A stretch of 64,000 bases of DNA. Source: Croceibacterium mercuriale (lineage in GTDB: Bacteria > Pseudomonadota > Alphaproteobacteria > Sphingomonadales > Sphingomonadaceae). A model generated the notes under the pieces. The model made no database searches. It worked only from the letters and a program-made list of their open reading frames with translations, and had not been told where the DNA came from. Made by a program: the position numbers and the translations under genes. Positions within the stretch are counted from its first letter, which is position 1; every line of letters starts with the position of its first letter. Shown one piece after another: positions 42,477 to 53,027 of the stretch. The DNA lies in NCBI RefSeq assembly GCF_000802385.1, contig NZ_JTDN01000002.1, positions 372,001-436,000 on the forward strand, given 5' to 3'.

Positions 42477-45365
42477 ATGACCGAACCGCGCGACTATCGA
42501 GACACCGTATTCCTGCCGAAGACCGCCTTCCCCATGAAGGCCGGCCTGCCGCAGAAGGAACCGGAAATTCTGGCCCGGTGGCAGGCGGCGGACCTGCATG
42601 GCCAGCTGCGCGCCGCGCGCGCCGGTGCCGAGAAGTTCATCCTCCACGATGGCCCGCCTTACGCCAATGGCGACATGCATATCGGCCATGCGCTGAACCA
42701 TGTGCTGAAGGACATGGTGATCCGCACCCAGACGCTGCTGGGCAAGGATGCGCCTTACGTGCCCGGCTGGGACTGCCACGGCCTGCCGATCGAGTGGAAG
42801 GTGGAGGAACTCTACCGCAAGAAGAAGCTGAACAAGGACGAGGTCCCGGCGGACGAGTTCCGCGCCGAGTGCCGCGCCTATGCCGCCAACTGGGTCGATG
42901 TGCAGCGAGAGCAGCTTAAGCGGCTGGGCGGGATGGGCGACTGGGACCATCCGTACCTGACGATGGATTACGCCGCCGAGGCGACCATCGTGCGCGAACT
43001 GCTGAAGTTTGCCGAGAGCGGGTTGCTGTATCGCGGCGCCAAGCCGGTGATGTGGTCCCCGGTGGAGAAGACCGCCCTGGCTGAGGCCGAGGTGGAGTAT
43101 GAGGACATCACCTCCACCCAGATCGACGTGGCGTTCGAGATCGTCGAATCGCCGGTGGCGGAGCTGGTCGGCGCCCATGCGGTGATCTGGACCACGACGC
43201 CGTGGACGATCCCGGTGAACCAGGCTTTGGCTTACGGGCCGGAGGTTGAGTATGTTTTGGTGGAAGTAAGCTTCACCGCCAACGGTGCTCAGCCATTCAG
43301 CGACGATGCGATGAACCATCGCCTACTTGTCGCAGACTCTCTTCTGCCGAGCTTTCTTGCACGCAACACAGGTACTGGCGTTGCTGAGACGCACCGCGTG
43401 GTCGCCCATGTCACAGGCTCCGACCTCGCCGGCACTAAGGTGCGCCACCCAATGCACCATCTCGGTGGCTTTTTCGCGGACCTGCGTCCGATGCTGCCCG
43501 GCAGCTTCGTCACCACCGACAGCGGCACCGGCCTCGTCCACATGTCGCCCGACCATGGCGAAGACGATTTCGAGCTGTGCCGCGAATACGGCATAGGTCC
43601 CAAGTTCGTGGTGGAGGCCGATGGCCGCTATCGTGCGGACTGGCCGTGGCTGGGCGGTGCGGCTTCGGTCATCAATCCCAAGTTCAACGCGCCAGATGGC
43701 CCAGTCTGCACCGACCTGGGCGACACAGGCTGCCTGCTGTCCGCCAGCGCGGACTACAAGCACTCCTACCCGCATAGCTGGCGGTCCAAGGCCAAGCTGA
43801 TCTTCCGCTGCACGCCGCAATGGTTCGTGCCGATGGATCAGGCGATGGCACCGTTCGACTATCCGGTGGCCGGGCTGGACGGGATCGGCGGTGCGGTGGC
43901 GCTGGGCACGGCGGCACAGCCGCAGGCGACCTTGCGCCAGACGGCAGTGCAGGCGATCGCCGACACGCGCTGGGTGCCGGAAAAGGGCCGCAACCGCATC
44001 GGCAGCATGGTGGAAGGGCGGCCCGACTGGGTGCTCAGCCGCCAGCGCGCCTGGGGCGTGCCGATCACGCTGTATGTCCATCGCGGCACCGGCGAGTATC
44101 TGGCCGATCCCATCGTGAACGCAGCGATCGTGGATGCGGTGCGCGAGGGCGGCGTGGATGCCTGGTATGCGGGCGAGTTCCTGACCGGCGAATACGATTC
44201 GGACGATTACGAGAAGATCACCGACATCCTGGATGTGTGGTTCGATTCGGGCTGCACCCATGCCTTCGTGCTGGAGAGCGGGCGCTGGCCGGCGCTGCAA
44301 TGGCCGGCGGACCTGTATCTGGAAGGGTCGGACCAGCATCGCGGCTGGTTCCAGTCGTCCTTGCTGGAAAGCTGCGCCACGCGTGGCCGGGCCCCGTACA
44401 AGGCCGTGCTGACCCATGGGTTCACCATGGACGGCAAGGGCGAGAAGATGTCCAAGTCCAAGGGCAACACGATCAGCCCGCTGGACCTGATGCGCGATTA
44501 CGGCGCGGACATCATCCGGCTGTGGGCGCTGAGCGTCGACTATACCGAGGATCACCGCATCGGCGACGAGATCCTGAAGGGCGTGGCTGACGGCTATCGC
44601 AAGCTGCGCAACACGCTGCGTTATCTGCTGGGCGCGCTGGACGGGTTCGACGCAGGCGAGGCGCTGCCGGTGGAGCAGATGCCGGAGCTGGAACGCTACA
44701 TGCTGGCGCGGCTGGGGCGGCTGGATGCCACGCTGCGCGAGGCGGTCGATGCGTTCGACTTCAACACCTATGTCCGCAGCGTGGGCGAGTTCTGCAACGA
44801 GGAGCTGTCCGCCTTCTACTTCGATATCCGCAAGGACAGCCTGTACTGCGACGCGCCGGGCGACCTGCGGCGGCGGGCCTGCCGGACGGTGATGGACACG
44901 CTGTTCCATGCGCTGATCCGCTACCTGGCGCCGGTGCTGGTGTTCACCACCGAAGAGGCGTGGGGCACGCGCTACCCCGATGCGGACAGCGTGCATCTGC
45001 TGGAATGGCCGGAGGTGCCGGTGGCCGAGGCGGACGAGGCGCACTGGGCGCAGCTGCGCAGCCTGCGCGAGCAGGTGCTGGAAGCGATCGAGCCGCTGCG
45101 GCGGGAGAAGATCGTGCGGTCCGGCCTGGAGGCCGAAGTGCGCGTGCCGGCGGCAGCCGTGCCTGCCGGCGTCAGCGATGCGCTGCTGGCGGAGCTGTTC
45201 ATCAGCGGTGCGGTGACGCGTCACGACGGCGATGGCGTGACGGTCGGCAAGGTGGATGATGCCAAGTGCGGCCGGTGCTGGCGGCTGCTGCCCGAAGTGG
45301 TGGAGGATGGCGCGCTGTGCGGCCGCTGCGCCGACGCGGTGCCGCAGGTGGAGACCGCAGCATGA
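42477..45365 (+). CDS. ileS: Isoleucyl-tRNA synthetase
   Basis: A 962-residue class Ia aminoacyl-tRNA synthetase. The HIGH-type motif is 'PYANGDMHIGHALN' near residue 67 and the KMSKS motif is 'GEKMSKSKGNTISPLD' near residue 657. The CP1 editing domain contains 'TTTPWTIPVNQAL' and 'DSGTGLVHMSPDHGEDDFELC'. The C-terminal zinc knuckle is 'CGRCWRLLPEVVEDGALCGRC'. From about 43227 to 43480, inside the editing domain, the codon use shifts to TTG, GTT, GCT and CTT and GC falls, unlike the rest of the gene. The stop overlaps the lspA start (ATGA). Confidence 0.97.
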   Translation: MTEPRDYRDTVFLPKTAFPMKAGLPQKEPEILARWQAADLHGQLRAARAGAEKFILHDGPPYANGDMHIGHALNHVLKDMVIRTQTLLGKDAPYVPGWDCHGLPIEWKVEELYRKKKLNKDEVPADEFRAECRAYAANWVDVQREQLKRLGGMGDWDHPYLTMDYAAEATIVRELLKFAESGLLYRGAKPVMWSPVEKTALAEAEVEYEDITSTQIDVAFEIVESPVAELVGAHAVIWTTTPWTIPVNQALAYGPEVEYVLVEVSFTANGAQPFSDDAMNHRLLVADSLLPSFLARNTGTGVAETHRVVAHVTGSDLAGTKVRHPMHHLGGFFADLRPMLPGSFVTTDSGTGLVHMSPDHGEDDFELCREYGIGPKFVVEADGRYRADWPWLGGAASVINPKFNAPDGPVCTDLGDTGCLLSASADYKHSYPHSWRSKAKLIFRCTPQWFVPMDQAMAPFDYPVAGLDGIGGAVALGTAAQPQATLRQTAVQAIADTRWVPEKGRNRIGSMVEGRPDWVLSRQRAWGVPITLYVHRGTGEYLADPIVNAAIVDAVREGGVDAWYAGEFLTGEYDSDDYEKITDILDVWFDSGCTHAFVLESGRWPALQWPADLYLEGSDQHRGWFQSSLLESCATRGRAPYKAVLTHGFTMDGKGEKMSKSKGNTISPLDLMRDYGADIIRLWALSVDYTEDHRIGDEILKGVADGYRKLRNTLRYLLGALDGFDAGEALPVEQMPELERYMLARLGRLDATLREAVDAFDFNTYVRSVGEFCNEELSAFYFDIRKDSLYCDAPGDLRRRACRTVMDTLFHALIRYLAPVLVFTTEEAWGTRYPDADSVHLLEWPEVPVAEADEAHWAQLRSLREQVLEAIEPLRREKIVRSGLEAEVRVPAAAVPAGVSDALLAELFISGAVTRHDGDGVTVGKVDDAKCGRCWRLLPEVVEDGALCGRCADAVPQVETAA

Positions 45366-45898
45366 CCCACGCGACACGCAACCGGGTGCTGGGCCTGGTA
45401 CTGGCGGTGCTGGTGTTCGTGGCCGACCAGTTCACCAAATGGCTGATGATCGGCCCGCTGGAGCTGCAGACCCGCGGCCATATCGACCTGCTGCCGTTCT
45501 TCGACCTGACCTGGACGGAGAACCGCGGCATCTCGCTCGGCCTGTTCAGTGCACAGTCGAGCGAGGCCCGCTGGATGCTGCTGGCGGTGACCGGGCTGAT
45601 CGCCCTGGTCATCGTCGTGTGGATGATGCGGGAGCGGCTGCTGGGCGACATCGCCGCGCTGGCGCTGGTGCTGGGCGGCGCGGTGGGCAATATCCGCGAC
45701 CGGTTCCTGTATGGCTATGTCGTCGATTTCGCCGATTTCCAGGTCTGGGGCTTTCGCCCGTTCCTGATCTTCAACCTGGCCGACGCCGCGATCACGATCG
45801 GCGTCCTGATCCTTCTGGTCCGTGCATTGTTCATGCGCGAGACACGCGAGCCCCGCCACGGCGCGGGGCAAGCGGACACTTCCGCGGAGACCTTCTGA
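45362..45898 (+). CDS. lspA: Lipoprotein signal peptidase II
   Basis: A 178-residue inner-membrane aspartyl protease that cleaves prolipoproteins after lipid modification. Four helices are evident and the two catalytic aspartates are in 'VLGGAVGNIRDRFLYGYVVDF' and 'FRPFLIFNLADAAITIGVLILL'; 'WTENRGISLGLFS' is also conserved. It overlaps ileS by four bases and its TGA overlaps the ATG of the next gene by one base, so all three are coupled. Confidence 0.96.
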   Translation: MTHATRNRVLGLVLAVLVFVADQFTKWLMIGPLELQTRGHIDLLPFFDLTWTENRGISLGLFSAQSSEARWMLLAVTGLIALVIVVWMMRERLLGDIAALALVLGGAVGNIRDRFLYGYVVDFADFQVWGFRPFLIFNLADAAITIGVLILLVRALFMRETREPRHGAGQADTSAETF

Positions 45899-46347
45899 TG
45901 CGTGTTTGCCTGACCCTTCCTCTCGTTCTTGGCGTGGCGCTGGCCGGATGCGGGGGCGGCGGCAATGCCGGCCTGCTGAACCGGGAACGGCCGGACGAGT
46001 TCGCCGTGCAGCGGCAGGCCCCGCTGATCGTGCCGCCGGATTTCCAGCTGGTGCCCCCCAGCCCCGGCGCCCCGCGTCCGGTCGATGGCACGACCAGCGA
46101 TCAGGCCCTGGCCGCCCTGTTCGGCGGCGCGGCGCAGCGCAGCGGCGTGGAATATCGCGCGGTGCAGGCGGCCGGCGCGGCCGATGCCGGCATCCGTTCC
46201 AGCGTGGGCGACACGCAGACCAACACCGTGGACAAGGGTGCTGCCACCCAGTCCATCCTGGCCGCGCCCGAGGGTGACGGACAGGACGCCAGCGCGGCCA
46301 TCCCGGCTGCGCCGACCCAGCCGGCGACTGCCCCGCAGGGGAACTGA
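45898..46347 (+). CDS. DUF3035 lipoprotein (BamF-like)
   Basis: A 149-residue lipoprotein with lipobox in 'VLGVALAGCGGGGNAG'. The mature N-terminus 'NRERPDEFAVQRQAPLIVPPDFQLVPPSPGAPRP' is the DUF3035 signature; DUF3035 includes BamF, an alphaproteobacterial accessory of the outer-membrane beta-barrel assembly machine. The C-terminal half is low-complexity Ala/Thr/Pro. It is coupled to lspA, the enzyme that would process it. Assignment to BamF is by family only. Confidence 0.85.
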   Translation: MRVCLTLPLVLGVALAGCGGGGNAGLLNRERPDEFAVQRQAPLIVPPDFQLVPPSPGAPRPVDGTTSDQALAALFGGAAQRSGVEYRAVQAAGAADAGIRSSVGDTQTNTVDKGAATQSILAAPEGDGQDASAAIPAAPTQPATAPQGN

Positions 46348-46355
46348 GGATCGCG

Positions 46356-46382
46356 CCCGCGCAGGCCGGGGGCTTGCGCGGG
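46356..46382. terminator. Hairpin between the DUF3035 and CorC-type genes
   Basis: Perfect eight-base arms CCCGCGCA (46356-46363) and TGCGCGGG (46375-46382) in the short gap between two convergent genes. Confidence 0.6.
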
Positions 46383-46410
46383 TGTGCCTGGCCGGGCCGG
46401 CAGCCCTGCC

Positions 46411-47718
46411 TTACGCCTCGCCTGCGACCACCTGGCTGACCAGCAGCTTGTCGATCCGGCGGCCGTCCATGTCGACCACCTCGAACCGCCAGCCCTGGTC
46501 CTCGCACGTCTCGCCTTCGATCGGCAGGCGTTTGAGCAGCCACAGGATGTAGCCGGCCGCCGTGCCGAATTCGCGGGTGTCCGACAGTTCGATGCCCAGC
46601 CGTTCGGCCAGCGCATCGGCCGACATCGACCCCGCCACCAGCAGCGACCCGTCCGCCCGCTCCGTCAGCAGGGGCTGGTCGCCTTCGTCCTGGTGGCTGG
46701 CGAAGCCGCCGGCCATGGCGCTGAGCAGGTCGGCGGGGGTGACGATGCCTTCGAAATGGCCGTATTCGTCATGCACCAGCACCATGCCGGTGCCGCTGGC
46801 CTGCAGCACGCCCAGCGCGTCCATCGCGTCCAGCTGGTCGGGCACGATCTCCGCCTTGCGCATCACCTGGTCCAGCCGGACGGTCTCGCCCGCCAGCAGC
46901 AGGGCCAGCACTTCGCGCACCTTGACCACGCCGACCACCTTGTCGGGCGTGGCGTCCGCCACCGGCAGGCGGGAATGGGGGCTGGCATCGATGGTGGCGC
47001 GGATCCCGTTCTCGTCCGCGTTGAGGTCGATCCAGTCCAGCTCCGTCCGGGGGGTCATCAGTTCGCGCACGGGGCGTTCGTTCAGGCGCATCACGCCCGA
47101 CAGGATGGTGCGTTCCTGTTCGCCGATCACGCCCAGGTGGCTGGCATCGGTGAACATCATCTGCAGCTCTTCCGCCGTCAGCGCCGATTCGCCCGAGGCC
47201 CGCATGCCCAGCACGCGCAGCAGGATGGAGGAGGACTTGTCGAGCAGCCAGACGAACGGCGCGGCGACCCGGGCGATCAGCGCCATGGGGCGGGCCATCA
47301 GCATGGCCACCGGTACGGAGGCGCGCAGTGCGAACTGCTTGGGCACCAGCTCGCCGATGATCAGGCTGAGATAGGTGGTGACCGCGATCACCAGGGCGAA
47401 GCCGGCATTGTCCGCCATGTCGGCCGGCACGCCCAGCAGCTCCAGCCGCTCGCCCACCGGCCCGCCCAGCGCCGCGCCGGAGATGGCGCCGTTGACGATG
47501 CCGACCAGCGTGATGCCGATCTGCACGGTCGACAGGAACTTGCCGGGGTCGGCCGCCAGCTCCAGCGCGGTGCGGGCCGCGCTGCTGCCGCGGTCGGCGG
47601 CCATGCGCAGTTGCGCCGGCCGGGCGGAGACGATCGCCAGCTCGCTCATGGCAAAGATGCCGTTCAGCAGGATCAGGGCGATGAGGAGGGCGAAGTCGGA
47701 CCAGGGGAAGGGAGACAT
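46411..47718 (-). CDS. CorC/HlyC-type membrane protein (DUF21, CBS pair, transporter-associated domain)
   Basis: A 435-residue inner-membrane protein. The N-terminal DUF21 domain has four hydrophobic helices starting 'FALLIALILLNGIFAMSELAIVSARPAQLR'. Two CBS domains follow ('MTPRTELDWIDLNADENGIRATIDASPHSRLPV' and 'LDAMDALGVLQASGTGMVLVHDEYGHFEGIVTPADLL') and a C-terminal CorC_HlyC domain ('DGSLLVAGSMSADALAERLGIEL'). The family includes magnesium/cobalt efflux proteins; the old 'hemolysin' name is not supported by function. AMP or ATP probably binds the CBS pair. Confidence 0.92.
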   Translation of the reverse strand: MSPFPWSDFALLIALILLNGIFAMSELAIVSARPAQLRMAADRGSSAARTALELAADPGKFLSTVQIGITLVGIVNGAISGAALGGPVGERLELLGVPADMADNAGFALVIAVTTYLSLIIGELVPKQFALRASVPVAMLMARPMALIARVAAPFVWLLDKSSSILLRVLGMRASGESALTAEELQMMFTDASHLGVIGEQERTILSGVMRLNERPVRELMTPRTELDWIDLNADENGIRATIDASPHSRLPVADATPDKVVGVVKVREVLALLLAGETVRLDQVMRKAEIVPDQLDAMDALGVLQASGTGMVLVHDEYGHFEGIVTPADLLSAMAGGFASHQDEGDQPLLTERADGSLLVAGSMSADALAERLGIELSDTREFGTAAGYILWLLKRLPIEGETCEDQGWRFEVVDMDGRRIDKLLVSQVVAGEA

Positions 47719-47872
47719 TTCACCCCAAGCGCTAGCAGATCGTCAGGCCGAGTCGAGGCCCCTGCGTCCGGTAGGCGGCGGAACGGCGGACAATGATGTT
47801 TGTTCACATAAGCGCAGGGCCCGGCATGGCATCAACCATGCCGCGAACCCACAGGACAAGGATGCACCATCG

Positions 47873-48592
47873 ATGATCACCAACAACCAGCCGCCCCGCC
47901 CGCGCAACCGGCGCTTCGCCCGTGTCGCGATCGCCAGCATGGCGGCCGTATCGCTGCTGGGCCTGTCCGGCTGCGTGACCGACCCGAACACCGGTGAGCG
48001 CAGCATCAGCCGCGCGGCGATAGGCGGCGCCGGCGGCGCGGGCCTCGGCTACCTGCTGGGCGGGCTGATCGGCGGCAAGACCGGGCGCATCCTGGGCGCC
48101 GGCATCGGCGGCATCGGCGGCGCGGTGATCGGCAACACGATCGACCAGCAGATCCGCGAGCTGGACGAGGCGACCGCCGGTACCGGCGTGGACGTGACCG
48201 AGACGCCCGATGGCAGCGGCATCCTGGTCAACCTGCCCGAAGTCACCTTCGCGGTGGACAGCACCACCATCAGCCCGTCCTTCCGCAGCGCGTTGGACAG
48301 CGTGGCGCAGAGCATGATCCGCTACCCCGACAGCCTGGTGGACGTGATGGGCCACACCGATTCGACCGGCAGCGACACCTACAATCTGGACCTGTCGCGC
48401 CGGCGGGCCGAATCGGTCGCCAACTACCTGGTCAGCCGCGGCGTGTCGCGCGCCCGGCTGGAGGCGGTCGGCTATGGCGAGCAGTATCCGGTGGCCGACA
48501 ACAGCACGGCGGAAGGCCGCGCGACCAACCGCCGGGTGGAGATCCGCATCACCCCGATCAGCACCGAGGACGTGCGCGCCGCGCGCAACTGA
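47873..48592 (+). CDS. OmpA-family lipoprotein with glycine zipper
   Basis: A 239-residue outer-membrane lipoprotein. The lipobox is in '[20 protein letters not shown]'. A glycine-zipper segment follows ('[39 protein letters not shown]'), then a C-terminal OmpA domain that binds peptidoglycan: '[30 protein letters not shown]', '[31 protein letters not shown]' and '[23 protein letters not shown]'. It resembles YiaD. It should tether the outer membrane to the cell wall. Confidence 0.93.
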   Translation: MITNNQPPRPRNRRFARVAIASMAAVSLLGLSGCVTDPNTGERSISRAAIGGAGGAGLGYLLGGLIGGKTGRILGAGIGGIGGAVIGNTIDQQIRELDEATAGTGVDVTETPDGSGILVNLPEVTFAVDSTTISPSFRSALDSVAQSMIRYPDSLVDVMGHTDSTGSDTYNLDLSRRRAESVANYLVSRGVSRARLEAVGYGEQYPVADNSTAEGRATNRRVEIRITPISTEDVRAARN

Positions 48593-48608
48593 TCGTCGCG
48601 ATCCCGGG

Positions 48609-48639
48609 ACCCCCGCCCTTCTTACCGGAGGGCGGGGGT
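48609..48639. terminator. Strong hairpin between the OmpA gene and purH
   Basis: Perfect eleven-base arms ACCCCCGCCCT (48609-48619) and AGGGCGGGGGT (48629-48639) with a nine-base loop, followed by TCTTCG on the plus strand. It lies between convergent genes. Confidence 0.8.
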
Positions 48640-48647
48640 TCTTCGTG

Positions 48648-50237
48648 TCAGTGGCGGAAGTGGCGCATGCCGGTGAAGACCATGGCGATGCCCGCTTCGT
48701 TGGCGGCGGCGATCACCTCCGCATCGCGGATCGATCCGCCCGGCTGGATGATCGCGGTGGCGCCGGCGGCCACGGCCATCTCGATCCCGTCGGCAAAGGG
48801 CAGGAACGCGTCGGACGCCATGGCGGAGCCGATCGTGCGCGACCGGTCCCACCCGGCCATCTCCGCCATCTCGGCTGCGCGCAAGGCGGCGATGCGGCTG
48901 GAATCCTTGCGGTTCATCTGCCCCGCACCGATCCCGGCGGTGACGCCATCGCGTGCATAGACGATTGCGTTGGACTTCACGTGGCGCGCCACGGTCCAGG
49001 CGAACAGGCAGTCGGCCAGTTCCCGGTCCGTCGGCGCACGATCGGTCACCACCTGCAGGTCTTCGGCCGTGATCGCGCCGCCATCGCGGGTCTGCGCCAG
49101 CAGGCCGCCGGCGATCGGCTTGACCAGCAGGCCGGCCCGGCGCGGATCCGGCAATTCGTCCACCAGCAGCATGCGCAGGTTCCGCTTGGCGGCGAAGGCG
49201 GCGCGCGCCTCCGCATCCGCCGCGGGGGCGATCACGACTTCCGTGAAGATCTGGCAGATGGCCTGCGCCGTCACGCCGTCCAGCGGGCGGTTGACCGCGA
49301 CGATGCCGCCAAAGGCCGACACCGGATCGCAGGCGAGCGCCGCCTCCCACGCCGCCGCCAGGCTGTCCGCCTGCGCCACGCCGCACGGATTGGCATGCTT
49401 GACGATCACCACCGCAGGCGCGCCGCCGGCGAATTCGGCCACCAGTTCCAGCGCGGCGTCGGCATCGTTGTAGTTGTTGTAGGACAGCGCCTTGCCCTGC
49501 ACCTGCTCCGCCTGCGCCAGTCCCGGTGTCGCGGCGCCCAGCGGCGCGTAAAGCGCAGCCTGCTGGTGCGGGTTCTCGCCATAACGCAGTTCGGCCAAGC
49601 GGCGCGCGGGCAGCGCCAGCATGTCGGGGAAGGTCTGCCCCTGATCGGCGGTGGCGAACCACTGGCTGATCATGCCGTCATAGGCGGCGGTGGCAGCGAA
49701 CGCCTTGGCCGCCATGCGCCGGCGGAAGGCCAGCGTGGTGGCGCCGTCATGGTCCGCCAGTTCCTGCAGCAGCGTGGCATAGTCGGATGGATCGGTGACG
49801 ATCGAGACAAAGGCGTGGTTCTTGGAGGCCGAGCGGACCATCGCCGGACCGCCGATATCGATGTTCTCGATGATCTCGTCACGTTCGGCACCGCGCGCCA
49901 CGGTCGCCTCGAACGGATAGAGATTGACCACCAGCAGGTCGATCGCGCCGATATCGTGCGCGTCCATCGCGGCGGCATGGGCGGGATCGTCGCGCACGGC
50001 CAGCAGGCCGCCATGGATCAGCGGGTGCAGCGTCTTGACCCGGCCATCCATCATCTCCGGGAAGCCGGTCACATCCGACACGTCCAGCACCGGCAGGCCG
50101 GCATCGCGCAGCGCGCGGGCGGTGCCACCGGTGGAGACCAGCTCCACCCCGCCCTTGGCCAGGCGGCTGGCCAGTTCCACCAGCCCGGTCTTGTCCGACA
50201 CGGACAGCAGCGCCCGCCTGATCGTCACGTCACTCAT
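48648..50237 (-). CDS. purH: Bifunctional AICAR transformylase/IMP cyclohydrolase
   Basis: A 529-residue enzyme that performs the last two steps of IMP synthesis. The N-terminal cyclohydrolase shows '[39 protein letters not shown]' and '[18 protein letters not shown]'. The transformylase domain shows '[17 protein letters not shown]', '[12 protein letters not shown]' (catalytic Lys-His) and '[14 protein letters not shown]'. Its ATG overlaps nothing upstream except the stop of the heparinase-like gene (ATGA), so it is translationally coupled to it. Confidence 0.97.
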   Translation of the reverse strand: MSDVTIRRALLSVSDKTGLVELASRLAKGGVELVSTGGTARALRDAGLPVLDVSDVTGFPEMMDGRVKTLHPLIHGGLLAVRDDPAHAAAMDAHDIGAIDLLVVNLYPFEATVARGAERDEIIENIDIGGPAMVRSASKNHAFVSIVTDPSDYATLLQELADHDGATTLAFRRRMAAKAFAATAAYDGMISQWFATADQGQTFPDMLALPARRLAELRYGENPHQQAALYAPLGAATPGLAQAEQVQGKALSYNNYNDADAALELVAEFAGGAPAVVIVKHANPCGVAQADSLAAAWEAALACDPVSAFGGIVAVNRPLDGVTAQAICQIFTEVVIAPAADAEARAAFAAKRNLRMLLVDELPDPRRAGLLVKPIAGGLLAQTRDGGAITAEDLQVVTDRAPTDRELADCLFAWTVARHVKSNAIVYARDGVTAGIGAGQMNRKDSSRIAALRAAEMAEMAGWDRSRTIGSAMASDAFLPFADGIEMAVAAGATAIIQPGGSIRDAEVIAAANEAGIAMVFTGMRHFRH

Positions 50238-52267
50238 GCCATTCTCACTTTCTCAAACCGCCAGGCGATCTCCGCCCCGCCCTGCGTGCCCGCGCCTTCC
50301 AGCGCGCCTTCCAGCACCAGCTGCTGCACCGGATGGGGCTGGCCCTCGCCATCGACCCACAGGCTTTCATCCACCATCAGCGGGTGCCCGGGCGCCTGGA
50401 ACACCCATTGCGTGCCGTCGGGCAGGGGCAGCAATGCCCCGTCGCCGCCCGGCAGCAGCGCGGGCTCTATCCCCGGACCCAGGTGGAAGCGCAAGCCGTA
50501 GGGCACCTTGGCGCGGCGGCCCTTGCGTCCCGTCGGCTCCAGCCGGTCTTCCCCCAGCACCAGCGTGCCGTCATCGCTCAGCGTCACGATCCGGCGGTGG
50601 ACCAGGCCCAGCCGCGCGCCATAACCGTCATGGCTCGCCTCCACCTGCACCGCCTCGCGCCCGTCAGGCAGGGTGGCGCGGCGGCGGTCCACCTCCACCT
50701 CGCTGACGCCCGCGCCCAGCTTGCCCGCCACCTTCACCGCGGTGCTGTTGGCATCGCCCAGCACCAGCGTGGAATGGGCCGCGGTGGCGCGCAGGTTCTG
50801 TTCCAGCCGAGTGGGCACCTGCCCGCCGGCAAAGGCTGCGCCGCCGCAATTGACGGCGATGCGATGCGGCCCGGCGGACAATTCGACCGCCAGGGTGGAG
50901 GCGCAGCCGTATAGCGAATGGCGCGCCAGCGGCGGCGGCGCGGCGTCCATCAGCAGCACGGTGCGCTGCCGGTCGTTGATGCCGGCCTCGATCCGCTGGT
51001 AGCCCCATTGCCGCGCGTCGATCAGCGGACGGGCGCGCACCGTGCTGGCGCTGACCAGCGCGGCGATGCGCGATGCGGGAACCGCGCCGGCGCCCTGCCA
51101 GCTGCCCAGCCCGCCATCGGTGTGCAGCACGGTCAGCAGCGGGGGCACCAGCAATTGCAGCATGGCGGAAATGTGCTGCGGCAGCGGGCGGCGCGTCGCG
51201 CGGTAGCAGGCGGCGAGTTCGACCAGCAGTTCGATCGCCTCGATCTGCGCCAGCGGGCTGCGCGACAGCACGCCGCCATCGCGGCCGACCAGTTCGCCCA
51301 CCGCTTCGCCCAGCCCGGCCTCGCCATGCAGGCGGCGCGGCTGCCCGTCGGGCAGCAGCAGGCCGGCGGCGGTGACCGCACACCAGCCGGCCAGCGCCTC
51401 CAGCGGATTGTCCGCGCGGCCTGCCTGCCGGTCCAGCCAGGCGGCATGGTCGGCGATGGCGGCCAGCACGCGGCCGCGGAACGGCTTGTCGGTGCCGGAC
51501 AGGATCAGCGGCGCATGGACCAGCCAGGCGAGCAGGCGGTGGCCGGCATGGCCGACCCTCCAGCCGGCGCCCTTGCGATTGGTGCCCCGGTTGGCGTCCA
51601 GCCAGCCGCGCAGGATCCGTTCCGCCACCGCGGCGCCCTGCTGCGCGGTGCCGCCGGCGGCCAGGTCGCGCAACCAGGTGAAGCCGTGCACGGCGCGCTC
51701 CAGTGGCGGCGGCAGCGGCGCGGCGGCAGCGAAGTCGACCTCCGCCAGCGGGGTGCGCACGCCATGGATCAGGAAGTGCCCGGCACGCAGCGCGATCCCG
51801 GCGGGGCGGTTGCCGGCGAGCGGGCTTTCGACCGTGGCCAGCAGGCGCGGGCGCAGCGGCCGGCCGAACGGGCGCGACAGGGTGCTGCCCGACAGGCCCA
51901 TGCGATAGGCCACGCGCAGCAGCTTCTCCCCCGCATGCACCTCCGGCACGAAGGAAACGGGCGGCAGCGTATCCTCCAGCTGCGGCTGGTCCGCCGGGGC
52001 GGGCCGGGGGATCGGACGCGGCGCCGGTGGTGGCGGGGGCGGTGGTGTTGGCGCCGGCTCGGGCTCGGGTGCCGGTGCCGCCGCCGCTTCGGGGAGTGGC
52101 ACCGCCACCGGCTCCGCCCTGGGCCGACGCAGGCGCCTGAACTTCGGCGCGGGCGCCTCGGCAACGGGTTCCGGCGCCGCGACCGGTTCGTCGGGTTCGG
52201 GCTCCCGCGGGCGCAGGAAACGGTTGCGCGGATCGTGCCCCTGCCCTGCGCCGCCCTCCCCGGTCAT
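50234..52267 (-). CDS. Heparinase II/III-family protein with Pro-rich N-terminus
   Basis: A 677-residue protein. About 120 N-terminal residues are Pro/Glu/Ala-rich and probably disordered ('[22 protein letters not shown]', a run of consecutive Pro). An alpha/alpha-toroid-like domain follows ('[32 protein letters not shown]', '[14 protein letters not shown]'), then the heparinase II/III beta-domain ('[46 protein letters not shown]'). Family members are polysaccharide lyases of uronic-acid polymers, but in this position next to purH and rpe in alphaproteobacteria the substrate is undefined and no signal peptide is visible. It begins four bases after rpe. Confidence 0.85.
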   Translation of the reverse strand: MTGEGGAGQGHDPRNRFLRPREPEPDEPVAAPEPVAEAPAPKFRRLRRPRAEPVAVPLPEAAAAPAPEPEPAPTPPPPPPPAPRPIPRPAPADQPQLEDTLPPVSFVPEVHAGEKLLRVAYRMGLSGSTLSRPFGRPLRPRLLATVESPLAGNRPAGIALRAGHFLIHGVRTPLAEVDFAAAAPLPPPLERAVHGFTWLRDLAAGGTAQQGAAVAERILRGWLDANRGTNRKGAGWRVGHAGHRLLAWLVHAPLILSGTDKPFRGRVLAAIADHAAWLDRQAGRADNPLEALAGWCAVTAAGLLLPDGQPRRLHGEAGLGEAVGELVGRDGGVLSRSPLAQIEAIELLVELAACYRATRRPLPQHISAMLQLLVPPLLTVLHTDGGLGSWQGAGAVPASRIAALVSASTVRARPLIDARQWGYQRIEAGINDRQRTVLLMDAAPPPLARHSLYGCASTLAVELSAGPHRIAVNCGGAAFAGGQVPTRLEQNLRATAAHSTLVLGDANSTAVKVAGKLGAGVSEVEVDRRRATLPDGREAVQVEASHDGYGARLGLVHRRIVTLSDDGTLVLGEDRLEPTGRKGRRAKVPYGLRFHLGPGIEPALLPGGDGALLPLPDGTQWVFQAPGHPLMVDESLWVDGEGQPHPVQQLVLEGALEGAGTQGGAEIAWRFEKVRMA

Positions 52268-52271
52268 GGCG

Positions 52272-52943
52272 TCAGGCCTGCCCGTCCCCGCGCAATGCGG
52301 CAATGTTGGCGGCATAGCGGTCCGGCCCCCCGGCGAAGGCCGCGCTGCCGGCGACCAGCACATCCGCGCCGGCGGCCACGCACTGGCGCGCGGTCACGGG
52401 GTTCACCCCGCCATCGACCTCCAGCCGGATATCGCGGCCGGTCCGGTCGATCATCTTGCGGATCGCCTCGATCTTCTTCAGCTGGCTGGTGATGAAGCTC
52501 TGCCCGCCGAAGCCGGGATTGACGCTCATCACCAGCACCAGGTCGATGTCGTCGATCAGGTAGTCCAGCATCTTGGCGGGCGTCGCGGGATTGAGCGAGA
52601 TGCCGGGCTTCGCGCCCGCCGCGCGGATCGCCTGCACCGTGCGGTGGGTGTGGGCGCCGGCTTCCGGATGCACGGTGATGTAGTCGGCCCCGGCCTTGGC
52701 GAAGGGTTCGATCCACAGATCCACCGGGCTGACCATCAGGTGCACGTCGAAGGTCTTGGCACTGTGGGGCCGCATCGCCTGCACCACCATCGGGCCGAAG
52801 GTGAGGTTGGGCACGAAATGGCCATCCATCACGTCCAGGTGGATCCAGTCCGCACCCGCCGCGTCGATGGCGCGCACCTCTTCCCCCAGCCGGGCGAAAT
52901 CGGCGGACAGCATGGAAGGCGAGATCAGCGGCGCGGTGCTCAT
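52272..52943 (-). CDS. rpe: Ribulose-phosphate 3-epimerase
   Basis: A 223-residue TIM-barrel epimerase of the pentose phosphate pathway. '[45 protein letters not shown]' contains the metal His and Asp; '[30 protein letters not shown]', '[14 protein letters not shown]' and '[30 protein letters not shown]' complete the active site. The start at 52943 gives the standard N-terminus. It leads a unit rpe-heparinase-like-purH with four-base spacing and an ATGA overlap. Confidence 0.97.
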   Translation of the reverse strand: MSTAPLISPSMLSADFARLGEEVRAIDAAGADWIHLDVMDGHFVPNLTFGPMVVQAMRPHSAKTFDVHLMVSPVDLWIEPFAKAGADYITVHPEAGAHTHRTVQAIRAAGAKPGISLNPATPAKMLDYLIDDIDLVLVMSVNPGFGGQSFITSQLKKIEAIRKMIDRTGRDIRLEVDGGVNPVTARQCVAAGADVLVAGSAAFAGGPDRYAANIAALRGDGQA

Positions 52944-53027
52944 GCGTGAATCGCTTACCGTTGGCGACCGGGCGCAACAAGCGGGAACAGGGGTGCGATA
53001 CGGCATCGGGCAGGCTACAACCGCGCC

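Noticed and set aside
43323-45377. A 684-residue minus-strand frame in ileS.
   Set aside because: Antisense shadow of ileS with low-complexity His/Gln/Arg composition.
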